From Acanthosepion esculentum (taxonomy: Eukaryota > Mollusca > Cephalopoda > Sepiida > Sepiidae), in the NCBI GenBank assembly GCA_964036315.1, contig OZ038511.1, forward strand, positions 393,729 through 457,728: 64,000 nt of DNA, written 5' to 3'. The notes beneath the pieces are model-generated. The model was not told the origin of the DNA, ran no database searches, and saw only the letters and a program-made list of their open reading frames with translations. Positions 34,165 to 44,727 of this stretch are shown here, piece after piece. The position numbers and the translations under genes were made by a program. Numbering within the stretch: the first letter of the stretch is position 1; each line of letters starts with the position of its first letter.

Positions 34165-36385
34165 AGAAATCTCCGTACATGGAACATTTGCTGTAAAAAA
34201 TTTTGCTATAGGAAAACTCGCCTCAGGAATTTTCACCATAGGAAACTTTGCTGTATAGGATTTTTGCCATAAGACAATTTTGCTGCATTTTTCTTTTTTC
34301 GATACCCTTATCTTGAACTTCCTTTTGGAGTAATGTTCAATTTAATATACAAAGTACCTTGTTATCAAATAAATATCGATGTCTTTTTTACAGGGTCAAA
34401 CATCAGAAAAGAAATTAAAAAGTAAATATTTATTTAAAAAAATAAATGATTAAAAATATATCAAATTAAGAAAGAAATAATTTAAAATGTGTGCAAATTC
34501 CAAGCAATGCTTCATAAACAATGTGTTGTTTGCGTTGGACTACAATGAAGCATTTTCCACTGAAGTCTTGCATTGATATCAATATATATTTTCTTCATTT
34601 ATACTGCATCTGCTTATTCTAAATCACACTTTTTTGTTAATGTTTCTTCTTTTTCAAATACGCAATTAGTTTCCACAAATTTGGGTGCATGTTAGTCATG
34701 GAACTCTGTACTGCATTTTGGAAGCCTTCTACACTGTTTTTGGTCCCAATCATACCATTCTGGGTTCATTCAAAGATATTCCACAATTCAATTGGCAGCA
34801 TTCTTCATCTTTGTTCACCTCAACCCTATTCTCCTCTGATATATTGAGTTTCAAAATATGATACAAATTCTTGGGGCAAATCATCATCATCATCAGTCAG
34901 TTCAAGAAAACCATCAATAACATCACAAACTGGCAGAAATGCTAATGCAGTGAAACATTTGATTTTATTATTAAATTCTGCATCCGTAAGATAGCGTCGC
35001 TTTAAACCTATATCCACAGTGTGGCGATAAATATTCTTAGCCACATGAAATAAACAACATGTTATATTTGTTGTTGGAAATATATCATTGAAAGCATTGA
35101 TAATTGCTTTCTCGAAATCAACCATTAAAGTTTCAGGCTCTAATGATGGATGTAAGTACTTCAAGGTGCTAAAAAATCTGCTGTGGGTTACTTGTGAATT
35201 ACTAGGTAGCAAAAGAAAAAGACATGGTACGCTAATATATCATATGACTGATAATATGTATGTGGGCTACATTTAAAAGTGCCATCACAAGCCCAGTCCT
35301 TATTATTAGCAATGTTCTCTAACCCAGCTTGAGTGCCAAACACTAAAATTCTATCCGGATCATCTTCACCACTATCGTACAATAAAAAGTTTTCACCATT
35401 TTCAAGAAATCTGTATTATTCAGGTATTGTATACCCACTTCTTCTGGTTGGAATCGGGGGAGTTTGGCTTTTCTTCTGGCTCCAACCTCTAATAGTGCAA
35501 GACAAATGCAATGAAGTGGTTAGTAAAGATAATGCATTATCATCTAAACTAGATGTAATTTCTTTAATTGATTACCATGCAGAAGTTTGTGAATTAGTGG
35601 CTAGTAATTTCAATTTTGTTTTTGCTTCATACATTTTTGGTTTTGATGGGTGGTAATTCTTTCCAAATGTTTTACATAGAAATAAATTATCATTTTCCAG
35701 CACGGTATCCACCCTAACTTTACGTTCTTTATTTTCACATTTCCAATATGCTTTTTCACTGTATTTTCTATCTATTCTGTAAACAAAGTTAAGATCGTCA
35801 ACTAATTTCACACCGCCTCTGGTACTTTCCAGTTGATAGACCATTGTTATGGGTTGGCTGCACAAAAAATAATGTTGAATGAATAAAGAAATTTTAAAGA
35901 GTTTTAGATATAACACTACTTTTTCTTTGAGTGTTCAAATTATGTATTCAATTTGGGTATTTTAATTATATAACAAGGGAGTATTTTAAATTGTTTAAAT
36001 GTTTTTGTGTTTGATGAATTGAATGTCAATTATACATTGGATCAAAAGGTGGTGTGTTGTTATAATGTATGTTCAAATATAAAAAAGTATATTTCCTTAT
36101 TAAGTATTTAATGTTAAGTCTGAAATATAAAATTGCATGATGTAGGTTCTGGTATCAAGTTGAAATTTTTGCGCTCCTCACTGATGCAGATGAATGATGT
36201 AGGATTTTGATCTTATAACTTTGCTTATTAAAATGTTTCATTTGAAGTAACACTAGTGCGAGCCAGATATACTTGATAACAAGGTACTTTGCATATTCAA
36301 AAAACAGGCGACAAAATTGTCTTACAGCAAAAATTCTATACAGCAAAGTTTTTTATGCAAATGTTCTTAGAACTGAGAAATCTCA
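34165..36385 (-). mobile_element. Mutator-like (MULE) element with long inverted repeats
   Basis: Left end: gaacatttgctgtaaaaaat, gaaactttgctgtataggat, ttttgccataagacaatttt, then after an approximately 50-bp insertion acaaagtaccttgttatcaa (about 34351-34370). The right end is the inverse: ttgataacaaggtactttgc (about 36271), acaaaattgtcttacagcaa, aaattctatacagcaaag and gcaaatgttctt. Long TIRs of 100 bp or more are typical of Mutator-type elements. The TIR itself contains degenerate 16-19 bp subrepeats (ttttgctataggaaa-like, about five units, 34196-34290). The interior holds the FLYWCH/MULE transposase remnant. Confidence 0.85.
34620..35880 (-). pseudogene. FLYWCH-MULE transposase
   Basis: Minus strand, N to C. 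A FLYWCH-type zinc finger has FVYRIDRKYSEKAYWKCE, with the second Cys and first His positions replaced (RKVRV and NYHPS), so the finger looks broken. Next comes a linker, then YDSGEDDPDRILVFGTQAGL and WACDGTFKCSPHTYYQ, carrying the first catalytic Asp of the MULE domain. Then LEPETLMVDFEKAIINAFND with the second Asp, and CCLFHVAKNIYRHTVDIGLK, FHVAKN being the hallmark C/H block. C-terminal remnants (NSVEGFQNAVQSSMTNMHPN, LWKLIAYLKKEE) run to about 34620. Stops at about 35415 and 35170 plus frameshifts make it non-functional. Confidence 0.88.
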
Positions 36386-36645
36386 GGTCAAGCTGCTAGG
36401 ACAGACCATGTGTCTTCTGCAGCAAAGGTTTTAAGTAGTTATTCAAGATGGGCCTTAAAGGTAGTGACTGCTGAAAAAGAAAAGTGGAAGACAAGGTTGA
36501 ATAGGTCTCGGTCAGTGTTTTTAAGAGTTCTGGGATTTTTTATTGTACCCTGCTGATTATTTCCATCGCTGCTACTGCTGAGTTGATCAAAGTAAGGAAG
36601 CCCCCACATGCCACAATAGCTAGCAAGTGAAATAATTTCTGTATA
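36386..36645. other. MULE flank containing the right direct repeat
   Basis: Includes the right copy of the flanking direct repeat (about 36381-36440). Nothing else recognised. Confidence 0.5.
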
Positions 36646-37425
36646 CAGGGTACAATGGGTAAATTGTTGCCATTTTATATTTTAGTTTCACACTTGCACG
36701 TTGTTTGTGTTTTATTTTGTCAACTGCACAGTATAGAAGGGTCAGTTGGGCACCATCTGTGAGAAAAAGAGCACCATGACACAATTCACTCTGCCAGAAA
36801 TTTAGAAACAGCATGGTGTACTACTTGGCATTTATGCCAGAAGCTCCAATATGAACATTTCAAAGTGTTTGGGTGTCAATCTGAAGTCAGTGCAGAGGAT
36901 TCAGAAGAGTTGGATGAATCTAATGGTGATTATGAAAGTACGGCAGCTTGGGAAATGTATTCTGATTGTTCTGATAAGAAAAGAACTCCACAAGAAATTT
37001 GTCGATGAAAGCCTCAGACTCAACATGGAGGCCTACATGATGTGCATTTAGGAGGTAATGTTGCCCTGGTCCCAGATGGTGGCTGCTAGAAGACCCTATG
37101 CCTAACAACAGGACTCTGCATCATGCCACACAAGCAGGAGAACTTAGTCATGGCTGTGAGACAATTTCTACGACCATATCACCATTTACATTTTGCCACC
37201 TAACTCCCCAGACTGCACCCCACTTGATTATTATGTGTTGGGCACAATGAAATGAGAGACCAACAAAACTCCTTGGAAACCCAAACATGAACTGAAGGCA
37301 AGGATTGTGGCAGGATTGACCAACTTAAATAAGGAGACCATCCAGAAGAGTTGCAGGAGATTTGGAAGTGTCATCTGGTGGCTGTGGTAATTTTATTGAA
37401 TAAATTTACTCTTTAGTATTTATCC
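36646..37425 (+). mobile_element. Internally deleted mariner, copy 3
   Basis: The left inverted repeat aatgggtaaattgttgccat is at 36654. The leader matches copy 1 (aactgcacagtatagaaggg). Coding remnants: MNISKCLGVNLKSVQRIQKS, then the shared deletion junction KKFVDESLRLNMEAYM (about 36987-37040), QQDSASCHT-type sequence near 37110, a degenerate SPDCTPLDYYV block at about 37210, and RRFGSVIW-like sequence before a stop at about 37400. The right inverted repeat is missing: sequence diverges after ctctttagtatt at 37422. Transposase inactive. Confidence 0.88.
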
Positions 37426-37724
37426 ATCATCCCCTGAAGATTATCCAGATCAACATACACCTGATGAAGACTGGAGTACGCAACAGTAAATATGCAATAG
37501 TATATTTGTTTCTAAATTGAAACATTTTATTGATGCTGTATTTGTTTTCCATTGATAAGGTTTCTAATATTTATATGATATTATAATGCATTTTGGTATG
37601 ATTATTATTAAGTATTTGGATTTTTTGTTGCATTTTGTTGGTGACACTGGATTTAATTGAGTTACTTTCAGTGAAGTGGCACATTAACTGCTACAATAGC
37701 TGGGGGACCAATATGTGGCCTCCC
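37426..37724. other. Short D-related stretch, otherwise nothing
   Basis: acacctgatgaagactggag at 37448 resembles the leading edge of repeat D (50.58 kb reverse). The remainder is AT-rich and unrecognised. Confidence 0.45.
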
Positions 37725-37985
37725 TATGTCACTCCAACATTATCGGAATTTCATATGTTGATCTTATAAAATGAAAATTTCATAAATCAGTCTGAACTAA
37801 CAATTTATAGCCATTGCATTGATGTAATATTAACTTAAAATATGGCTGATTTAAAAATCTGAGAATAATCTTTGAAAATAACTCAGTTCTTACCTTTAAA
37901 TATGAACTTAACATCAATAACAGAATAAATCTTTAGATCTACTGAGTGATTCAAATAATAACTTTTTTCTTATAAAAAGACAACT
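37725..37985 (+). pseudogene. Penelope-like RT fragment, highly decayed
   Basis: Nucleotide-level match to 41.08-41.34 kb: cactccaacattatcggaat (37731) versus actccaacactatcagaatt (41090), and ttgaaaataactcagttctt (37872) versus ttgaaaataacttagtcctt (41240). Translation is interrupted by many stops. It is recognisable only through that better preserved copy. Confidence 0.75.
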
Positions 37986-38369
37986 CAAACTTATTACTAT
38001 TTAGCTACAATAGCAAATACACAAACCCAGCAGAAATAACTTAATACAGCACAGTTTATATACTCTCCATACACAAAATTGTATAATGGTCATTCTTTTT
38101 ACTAATTATTTACCCAATATATGGTCAGGAGTCACTTGCCATTTATCCAATAACAGTTAATTAATTCAAATATTACCAACCAACACAATAACAACAAAAA
38201 CAAATATTTATCAATAATACTAAAATATTATTTCATATAAATTGTAAAAAGTATCTATAAATACTGAATATTGAATTGTGAAATAAACAACCAAAAATAA
38301 ATATCGAATTCAAAACAGACTGTTACCATTCAGTTTTGATACCTATGTCCAGACTGGTTATACTTACAT
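37986..38369. other. No recognised feature
   Basis: A-rich sequence that may continue the decayed Penelope copy, but no motif is legible. Confidence 0.4.
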
Positions 38370-38513
38370 ACATTCTGTCTCTGATACTTAGCACTTTTCT
38401 CCCATAAATATAACAAAACTTAACTATATTTTATCTTATATATAAAAATGTGGCCTGCTGATTGCATTTAGCATGAAATAGTCTGTTGCCTCTGAGTGTT
38501 GACTTAAATGTTC

Positions 38514-38563
<50 letters not shown>
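38370..38563 (+). repeat. Repeat 'H' copy 6 with preceding module B and (TA)n
   Basis: Module B-like tctgatacttagcactttt, cccataaatataacaaaact lies at 38380-38420, then tggcctgctgattgcattta, gcatgaaatagtctgttgcc, gtgttgacttaaatgttcac and a TA run (38515-38563). The core is CTGCTGA, so degraded. Confidence 0.8.
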
Positions 38564-38565
<2 letters not shown>

Positions 38566-38934
38566 GTCTGTGTCTGGGATTTTCTCCAAAACTATTAGAG
38601 GGTTAAACCCCAAAAGCCTATTTGTGTTTTGAATCTGTGTCATATAGAAAAGGTTTTTATATCATTTATTTGTATCACATAGATACATCAATTGTCCATT
38701 TCAACCCTGTCAGTTTGCCTGTACTTGTTCTTCAAATTGTGCTGTACAACCAAAAAGTGTCTTATAATTTGAATGTAGTGAGTTATATGCAAAAGAAAGG
38801 AATCTTAAAAATGGTATAAAAATTTAAATGAAATAAGAACTCAAATCAAAAAGATTTTAAAAATTTAAATATATAATTAGTATTAAATTAGTTTTGTAAA
38901 ATATATAATTATCAATACTTTCAATTATAAAATT

Positions 38935-39050
38935 GAAAGGGAAAATAGGATTCTCTGAGATTCAGGATCAATATAGGCTGTAGCCACAAACCTAAATAAT
39001 CTGATAATTCAAAGGGAAATTGGGATTTTCTCAGATCTGGAATCAATATA
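38935..39050. repeat. Pair of about 40-bp imperfect direct repeats
   Basis: gggaaaataggattctctga, gattcaggatcaatata (38939 on) recurs as gggaaattgggattttctca, gatctggaatcaatata (39014 on), about 75 bp apart. Function unknown. Confidence 0.75.
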
Positions 39051-39439
39051 TATCAATCTTTATTCAAAATGAATGCATCTTGGCAATGATCTGAAATTGT
39101 AACTTAGCTCAGAACTTGAACCAAAAAGCTTTCCAATCTTTAATTAAGGTAAAAATGTAAGTTACCTGAAATCTTCTTTCAATGTAAGTAAATGTTGAAA
39201 TCAAGACATTTTTATAAAAAACTCAAAGTTGAATCAATCAATCATTTACTCATTAATTCAAAACTTGAATTTGAATGTCAATATGCAAAGTTTCATGAAT
39301 ACAATAAAGTATATCATTGTCAGTAAGTTGTTTTTGTGTAAATTATAATATAAATGGGAGTTTGTGTCTGGAAATAATAATATAATATAAACTGTATATA
39401 TTGTAAATTATTATCATCATCATCATCTGGGGAGGATTT
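39051..39439. other. No recognised feature
   Basis: AT-rich. A (CAT)n run is at about 39413-39427. Confidence 0.45.
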
Positions 39440-40190
39440 TTATACATACTGTAATTTGTATTGAAGTATATGAGGTTGTTGTCCGAAAAGTTCATAGGCT
39501 GATTGTGAAAGAATGATGCTTGAGCTGTGAAATCTTGCATGCATTCATTTAAACTCTTCTTCTTAATAACTGCATTGTTTCTTTCCAAGTAAATTGACAT
39601 CTGACTGTTCAAAGAAGACAGTTCGCTATGTTATTCAAAAAACCATTCACAGCAGATATGATGCCAACATCACTGTGATACTGGTTCTCAGCTAATTTTT
39701 TTTTCATGTTGAGGAACAGATGATTGTCAGATGAAGCCAAATCAGGAGAATAGGGAGGGGGATTAACCAGTTCAAAACCACAGTCACACACAGCAGCCAT
39801 GGAAACCAGAGACTTGTGTGCTGGTGCATTATTCTGATGAAACAAGATCCCTTTCTTAAGTTTTCCTGGGTGTTTGGTCTTGAGAGCCTTTTGTAACTAG
39901 CTCAGTAAGTTGACATAGTACTCTCCATTGATGGTGTGGCCCTTTTGAAAATAGTCAATAAACTTAATGCCTTTTTCATCCCCAAAATTGAGCACTTTTC
40001 TTTTCTTATTCTAAGTTCTTCCATTATATTTAATCTTAAAGGAAAAGCCAACACTCAACAACGTTAACTATGAACACAGCCCACAATGTACTGACTGTGT
40101 TTGCAATATAAAACATTCTTATAACTTCAGACATATTCATAAAAAAACACATGTTTATTTAAAAATAAAAATTGTCCTTGACAATGACTA
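39440..40190 (-). pseudogene. mariner transposase, C-terminal two-thirds
   Basis: Minus strand: NFGDEKGIKFIDYFQKGHTI, NGEYYVNLLS with a stop, KALKTKHPGKLKKG, then an open frame (39845-39609) beginning LFHQNNAPAHKSLVSMAAV and running through NPPPYSPDLASSDNHLFLNM, the block carrying the third catalytic Asp. The second catalytic Asp in HQDNAPAH has become Asn (HQNNAPAH), which alone would inactivate the enzyme. The C-terminal tail is shifted. The left edge gttgtccgaaaagttcatag (39478) looks like a mariner terminal-repeat tip. The N-terminal DNA-binding domain was not found. Confidence 0.88.
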
Positions 40191-40360
40191 AAAGAATAGC
40201 CAAAAGTGCTCGGATATGCAGAACTTTTGTACTGATTTTACAGATTTTGTGTCCAGAAAAGAAAACACTTGTACTAACACAAGACAAATAAAAAAGTTAA
40301 CCACAGTACCTAGTCATCTTTAATGAAACTTGTATAAAAGAAGGATTGCTGCCCAAATAC

Positions 40361-40363
<3 letters not shown>

Positions 40364-40446
<83 letters not shown>
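40364..40446. repeat. Longest (TA)n microsatellite in the window
   Basis: An approximately 80-bp perfect TA run. Open frames crossing it on both strands are artefacts. Confidence 0.97.
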
Positions 40447-40450
<4 letters not shown>

Positions 40451-40589
40451 ATCGGTTTTGCATAACTTTTACAAACTCTTACAAGTTTGCAAGTATAGTG
40501 ATAAGGAATCATTCTACTCTCATTGTAAACTTGTGTAGACAGGTACTTTAATGGTGGGCAAAATAAAATTGCCAAGTTGAGACCAAATT

Positions 40590-40850
40590 TCCATTGATAT
40601 GGTTACACTCACTTTCCAAAAATGATCTTGGAAAAGGCAAGAATCCAATCTTCCTGCAACTATGGCATGACAGACTGGGTTTTCTAACCTTGGTTGGCAA
40701 CCAGTCTAGGAAACAGAAAATTTTGAATTCAGACTTGTAGAAGCTGATTTGGAAACTTTGTCATACACTGTACGCCATTTCTAGAAGTGTGGCTGTTTCT
40801 ATGCAAGCCTTCAACATTCTAATCAAATCATATACCTGGGGAGTCTTACA
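40590..40850 (+). mobile_element. SINE body fragment
   Basis: Contains tctaaccttggttggcaacc, agtctaggaa at about 40683, matching the body of the SINE at 31.6 kb, followed by gaagctgatttggaaacttt. The tRNA-like head is degraded (caagaatccaatcttcctgc could be box B). Boundaries approximate. Confidence 0.6.
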
Positions 40851-41039
40851 GTTCAATTCAGTTCATGCTGTCATATGTTGAAATTAATGCTATCTATTTC
40901 AGACCATTTTCCTATTTTTTGTTGAAACTTTAAGTACAATTTTTCTATAAGTATCTATCACTTCCACTTCTAAAAATAAAACCAACAATTCTCAAGAAAC
41001 TACTACTAGCCTTTAATATGCAAGTTCCCTTTTGTAAAT

Positions 41040-41620
41040 ATTTAGGAAATATATATGTACAAACACTATCACTATGGGTTCACTTCTAACTCCAACACTA
41101 TCAGAATTTTACATGTCAACCATATAGAACAAAATTTTAAAAAATATTTCCCTCACTCAACAATTTATATCCACTACTTTGACGATATATTTATATTAAC
41201 TAATTATAAGGATGAAGTTAAAAATTTAAGAACAGCTTTTGAAAATAACTTAGTCCTTAATTTCAATTATGAAATAAAGAAAAATAACAGAATTCCTTTT
41301 TTAGAGAGTCTAATTGATTTCAATAATGAAAACTTAAAGAGCTCCATCAATAAAAACCAACTGAAATCTATGCCTACTCAACTAGAACAGTGAATACACA
41401 CACATACAAAATAACCACCATAAACAATTATAAAAAATAGACCATATTTAATATACTTTGACACACACAATATTTTATAATGAACTTAAAAATATAGACC
41501 AAACATTAATTAACAGTTTCCCTCAACACATAATTGATAAACAAATTAAATTAACCTTAGGACAAATAAAGAAGAATAATAAAACAAATAATAATAAAAA
41601 TAATGGATAAAATGTTGTCA
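41040..41620 (+). pseudogene. Penelope RT palm and thumb fragment
   Basis: An open frame at 41055-41393 encodes HYGFTSNSNTIRILHVN, then IYIHYFDDIFILTNYKDEV, which carries the RT catalytic YxDD box (YFDD), and FNYEIKKNNRIPFLESLID, a form of the 'F..E.E....IPFLD.LI' block of Penelope reverse transcriptases. A frameshift at about 41365 leads into IFYNELKNIDQTLINSFPQH, IIDKQIKLTLGQI, which matches 'E...L...L..NGYP..LID..I' in Penelope. The 5' RT fingers are missing. Degenerate downstream sequence may continue to about 41.8 kb. Confidence 0.82.
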
Positions 41621-42419
41621 AACAGAAACTATTGAAGCCAACTACATGGTAATAAGAAAGTAGATAAAAAATTACAAGCAACTTAATACATTGATATATA
41701 TCACCTAATGACAAAAACAAATTGGACACATCAATTACTACAAAAAACTAAGAACCTTCGACATGATTTCCACCAATGATACAACAATAGATCAAAATTT
41801 CAACAATCCAATGTTTCTGTAAGAATTTGTTTACCCACCTGCAGAATATCTTTCCAATAGTAAATAATAATTCAAGAAAGACATGCATTGATTCCACAAC
41901 ATTATCATGCTGATTTTAACTTGCCATTTATTAAAAAAATACTTCAATTCAATCGTATATTTCCAACACAACAAAACACAAGTAATCGGATAACACAAAA
42001 ACACTATATCACATAAGCTGTAAAAACAAAACTACAAATACATAAAAAACAAACACTCCAACATCAATAAAATTTTATCAACTTTATCAACAAACATACA
42101 AAATTGACATCATAAAAATTGACATGACAACACAAACTTGAAGGGACAATGCCTTAAAATCTGACATTTATGCATGAAGATATGATATTAAAAAAAAAGA
42201 TGAAACTGACATAAACTCTTTTCTAATGGCTTATGAAAGGCAAACGTACTCAAATGTTGGGCAATTTATATTTATACTTTCAGCTGAAATCAGGGAAATA
42301 GTCTGAAATCTAGAAAAAATATCCTTAAGAAAGTACCTTTTTTTTATTGGTTTTTACACCAAACTTGTAAAAATTAGAAATTGTTGCCAAAATGCACTCA
42401 ATATACTGACACGATGTCT
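41621..42419. other. A-rich stretch, possible Penelope continuation
   Basis: A-rich with scattered short coding-like runs; no motif could be confirmed. No GIY-YIG signature seen. Confidence 0.35.
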
Positions 42420-42800
42420 GATGTAATATATGCCAACAGCTAGCAACAAGTTTTCTGTGTTAAAGTGGTCTCCACAGTCACTGGATCTCAATACCATAGA
42501 GTACCTCTGGGATGTCATAAAAAGGGAGATTTGAATCTTGGATGTGTAACCAATCAATCCCAAAGAATTGTGGAATGCCATAATAAGATCAGGGACCCAA
42601 ATTTCGAAAGAGATCTTCAAGAATATTGTCAGATCCCACACCAAGAAGAACTGAGTAGATCTCATAAAATGGCTAGTGATTGTATAGAACGGCATAAACC
42701 ATTTTCTCTTCCAGTTTTGCACTTATTGTTGCAAATTCCTTGTTTTTTCAGTGGAAGACTTTACCATGCCTTATACCAACTTTAAATGATCCAAAGTGGA
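42420..42800 (+). pseudogene. Tc1-like transposase C-terminal fragment (second)
   Basis: From about 42455: VLKWSPQSLDLNTIEYLWDV, IKREI, the Tc1 block (SPDLNPIEHLWDVLKRE) holding the last catalytic acid, then PKELWNAI, KEIFKNIVRSHTKKN, the usual Tc1 C-terminal helix. Four stops within about 110 codons. Downstream there is no clear inverted repeat. A different copy from the one at 12.2 kb. Confidence 0.85.
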
Positions 42801-43794
42801 AATTCTTTGCTGCAGATTCAATATCACACAAACAATAAAAATCTCATTCCAAAACTGATCAAGCAGATTAATTCAATCAATAACATTGAAATTCTGTGAT
42901 TTTTGACAGAGTTTTTCCCTATCAATTTTTCAATCAAGAAAATATTCTTAATATTTTGAAAGATTAAAAATTTTATTAAAGTAAAACCAAAATCAAAATG
43001 ATACTTCTAAAAAAAGGTGAAGTTTGAATTTTTTTTAGATTTAAATGAAATGTAACAAGTTTGCAGATTACCAATTTTGATTTCATCAAAATTGGAATTA
43101 TGAAATAAAGAAAAAGAAAAGCAATTTGATTTTTCAATAATTTAATTTCCAAGCTCACAAAAAGGAATTGTGAAAACGAAAAATCCATATAGACAAAATG
43201 TGTCCAAAAAAAAATAACATGATAATCAGGTTCTCCACCTCCTTCTTCCTCACATTTATTTTTAAAGTGTCAAAGCACCTGTTTGTCTCTTTGCTGATTA
43301 CTTTATTGATAGTTTATTGATTAAAATACTGAACTGCCTGCCACATTATTTTAGTTTGCTAATAATTATTGATTTATGAGTTTTATATTTAATTAATGGA
43401 CAATCACTGAAAAGCTCTTGACTGTACTGAAGACACAAATCAAGAGTTTGTTTGCCCGATGAAGGACGTCTTCAATTTTAAGACATTCAACGAAATAAAG
43501 AATAATGATGTCTTTCCACACTATTTTAGAAAAAAGCTTTGGAAGGCAACTCCCATCAATACTGTAAAGAACAATAACAGAGTATTTGAGAAACCTTTTT
43601 TCTTGAAAAACTTTTCAGAGAAAGATTTTATAAATTTCAACTGACAGAAATACTGTTTGGTCAATGAATTCCTAATGTTTCCTTATAAGGAAATTGCTAA
43701 CATTTCCATTACCATTTATTTTAATTAAAATATTAACACTGGGGGGGGGGAGTTGATGGCTTTCTGTCATTTTTTTTATAATAGCCAACAAGTA
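42801..43794. other. No recognised feature
   Basis: AT-rich. A short frame at 43459-43644 (MKDVFNFKTFNEIKNND) resembles nothing I know. A G-run lies at 43741-43750. Confidence 0.45.
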
Positions 43795-44727
43795 TATGAG
43801 GGGGAAGACAAAAGTAACTGGAATCGTTTTCTGTGTGACAAGCCCGTAGTAGTTCAGGCTTCCACTGCTAGATGCCACTTGAGGCAACCCTCAGGCATCA
43901 GTGTGCTAACTGTTGTCATCGTGGGAACATGTACAGCTGCATGGTTCACATTTGTTTAGAAGTGCTTCACGCCTTTTCGTCTATTTTTACCATGGCTGAA
44001 AGGATGCCTATTGTAAACTGAAAGAACAGTTGGAAGTTGATCCAGACCTTTTTTTGAAGGTCATCACTGGTGATGAAAGTTGATGCTATGGCTACGACCT
44101 GGAAACGAAGCAGCAATCAAGTCAGTGGAAGCATCCAACGTCACCACAACCCAGAAAAGCACATCAAGTGAAGTCCAATGTCAGGACAATGCTGATTTGT
44201 TTCTTTGATGTGAACGGAATTCTCCACAAAGAATTTGTTCTTCCTGGTCAAACTGTTAAACTGTTTTAACTTGGAAGTCCTGAAGTGTTTGCGAGACAAG
44301 GTGAGACAAAAACGCCCTGATGTGTGGCAAAGTGGAGGGTGGTAGTTGCATCACAACAATGTGCCAGTGCACACCGCCTTGGGTGGGATAAAGTTTCTAA
44401 CCAAGAATGGCATGACCTCACTTCCCCACCCTCCCTATTCACCCGATCTCGCCCCCTGTGACTTTTCTTGTTCCCTGAATGAAGAAAGTCCTCAAAGGAA
44501 AACATTTTGCAGATGCAGAAGAGGTTAAGAAGAAAACGACGGAGTCATTAAAAAACATAACTTCACAAGAGTTCCAGGACTGCTTTGAACAGTGGAAAAC
44601 ACATCTGGACCGGTGCATTGCTTCAAAGGGAGAATACTTTGAAGGTGATAAGAATATAAACATGCAACAATAAATGAATAAAATTATATGACACAATTCC
44701 GGTTACTTTTGGGTCCTACCGCATATA
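43795..44727 (+). mobile_element. mariner with both inverted repeats, N-terminal deletion
   Basis: The ends are inverted: gaagacaaaagtaactggaa (43804) and, at the right, attccggttacttttgggtc (44696-44715), each bordered by tatatg/catata. Inside, MAERMP is followed almost at once by LKEQLEVDPDLFLKVITGDE, so the helix-turn-helix half has been deleted. The rest reads HPTSPQPRKAHQVKSNVRTM, LICFFDVNGILHKEFVLPGQ, a broken LHHNNVPVHTALGGIKFLT (second Asp replaced by Asn), PHPPYSPDLAPCDFSC, and FEQWKTHLDRCIASKGEYFE to a stop at about 44671. About 0.93 kb in all. This family differs from the 9.3, 19.4 and 36.6 kb mariners. Confidence 0.9.

Noticed and set aside
34826..35212. Host FLYWCH transcription factor
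   Set aside because: The zinc finger is broken, it is followed by a MULE catalytic domain, and it lies between long inverted repeats, so it is a transposase.
37448..37490. CTGATGA plus GACTG/CAGTA-like stem as a hammerhead
   Set aside because: There is an extra base between CTGATGA and the stem, no GAAA in this copy, and related D copies have G at the position that must be A, C or U.
40297..40575. ORFs of alternating Ile-Tyr across (TA)n tracts (also at 22.8, 23.8, 25.2 and 25.5 kb)
   Set aside because: Microsatellite translation only.
43741..43750. G-runs at 43741, 46264 and a C-run at 27958 as quadruplex signals
   Set aside because: Single homopolymer runs, not four spaced G-tracts.
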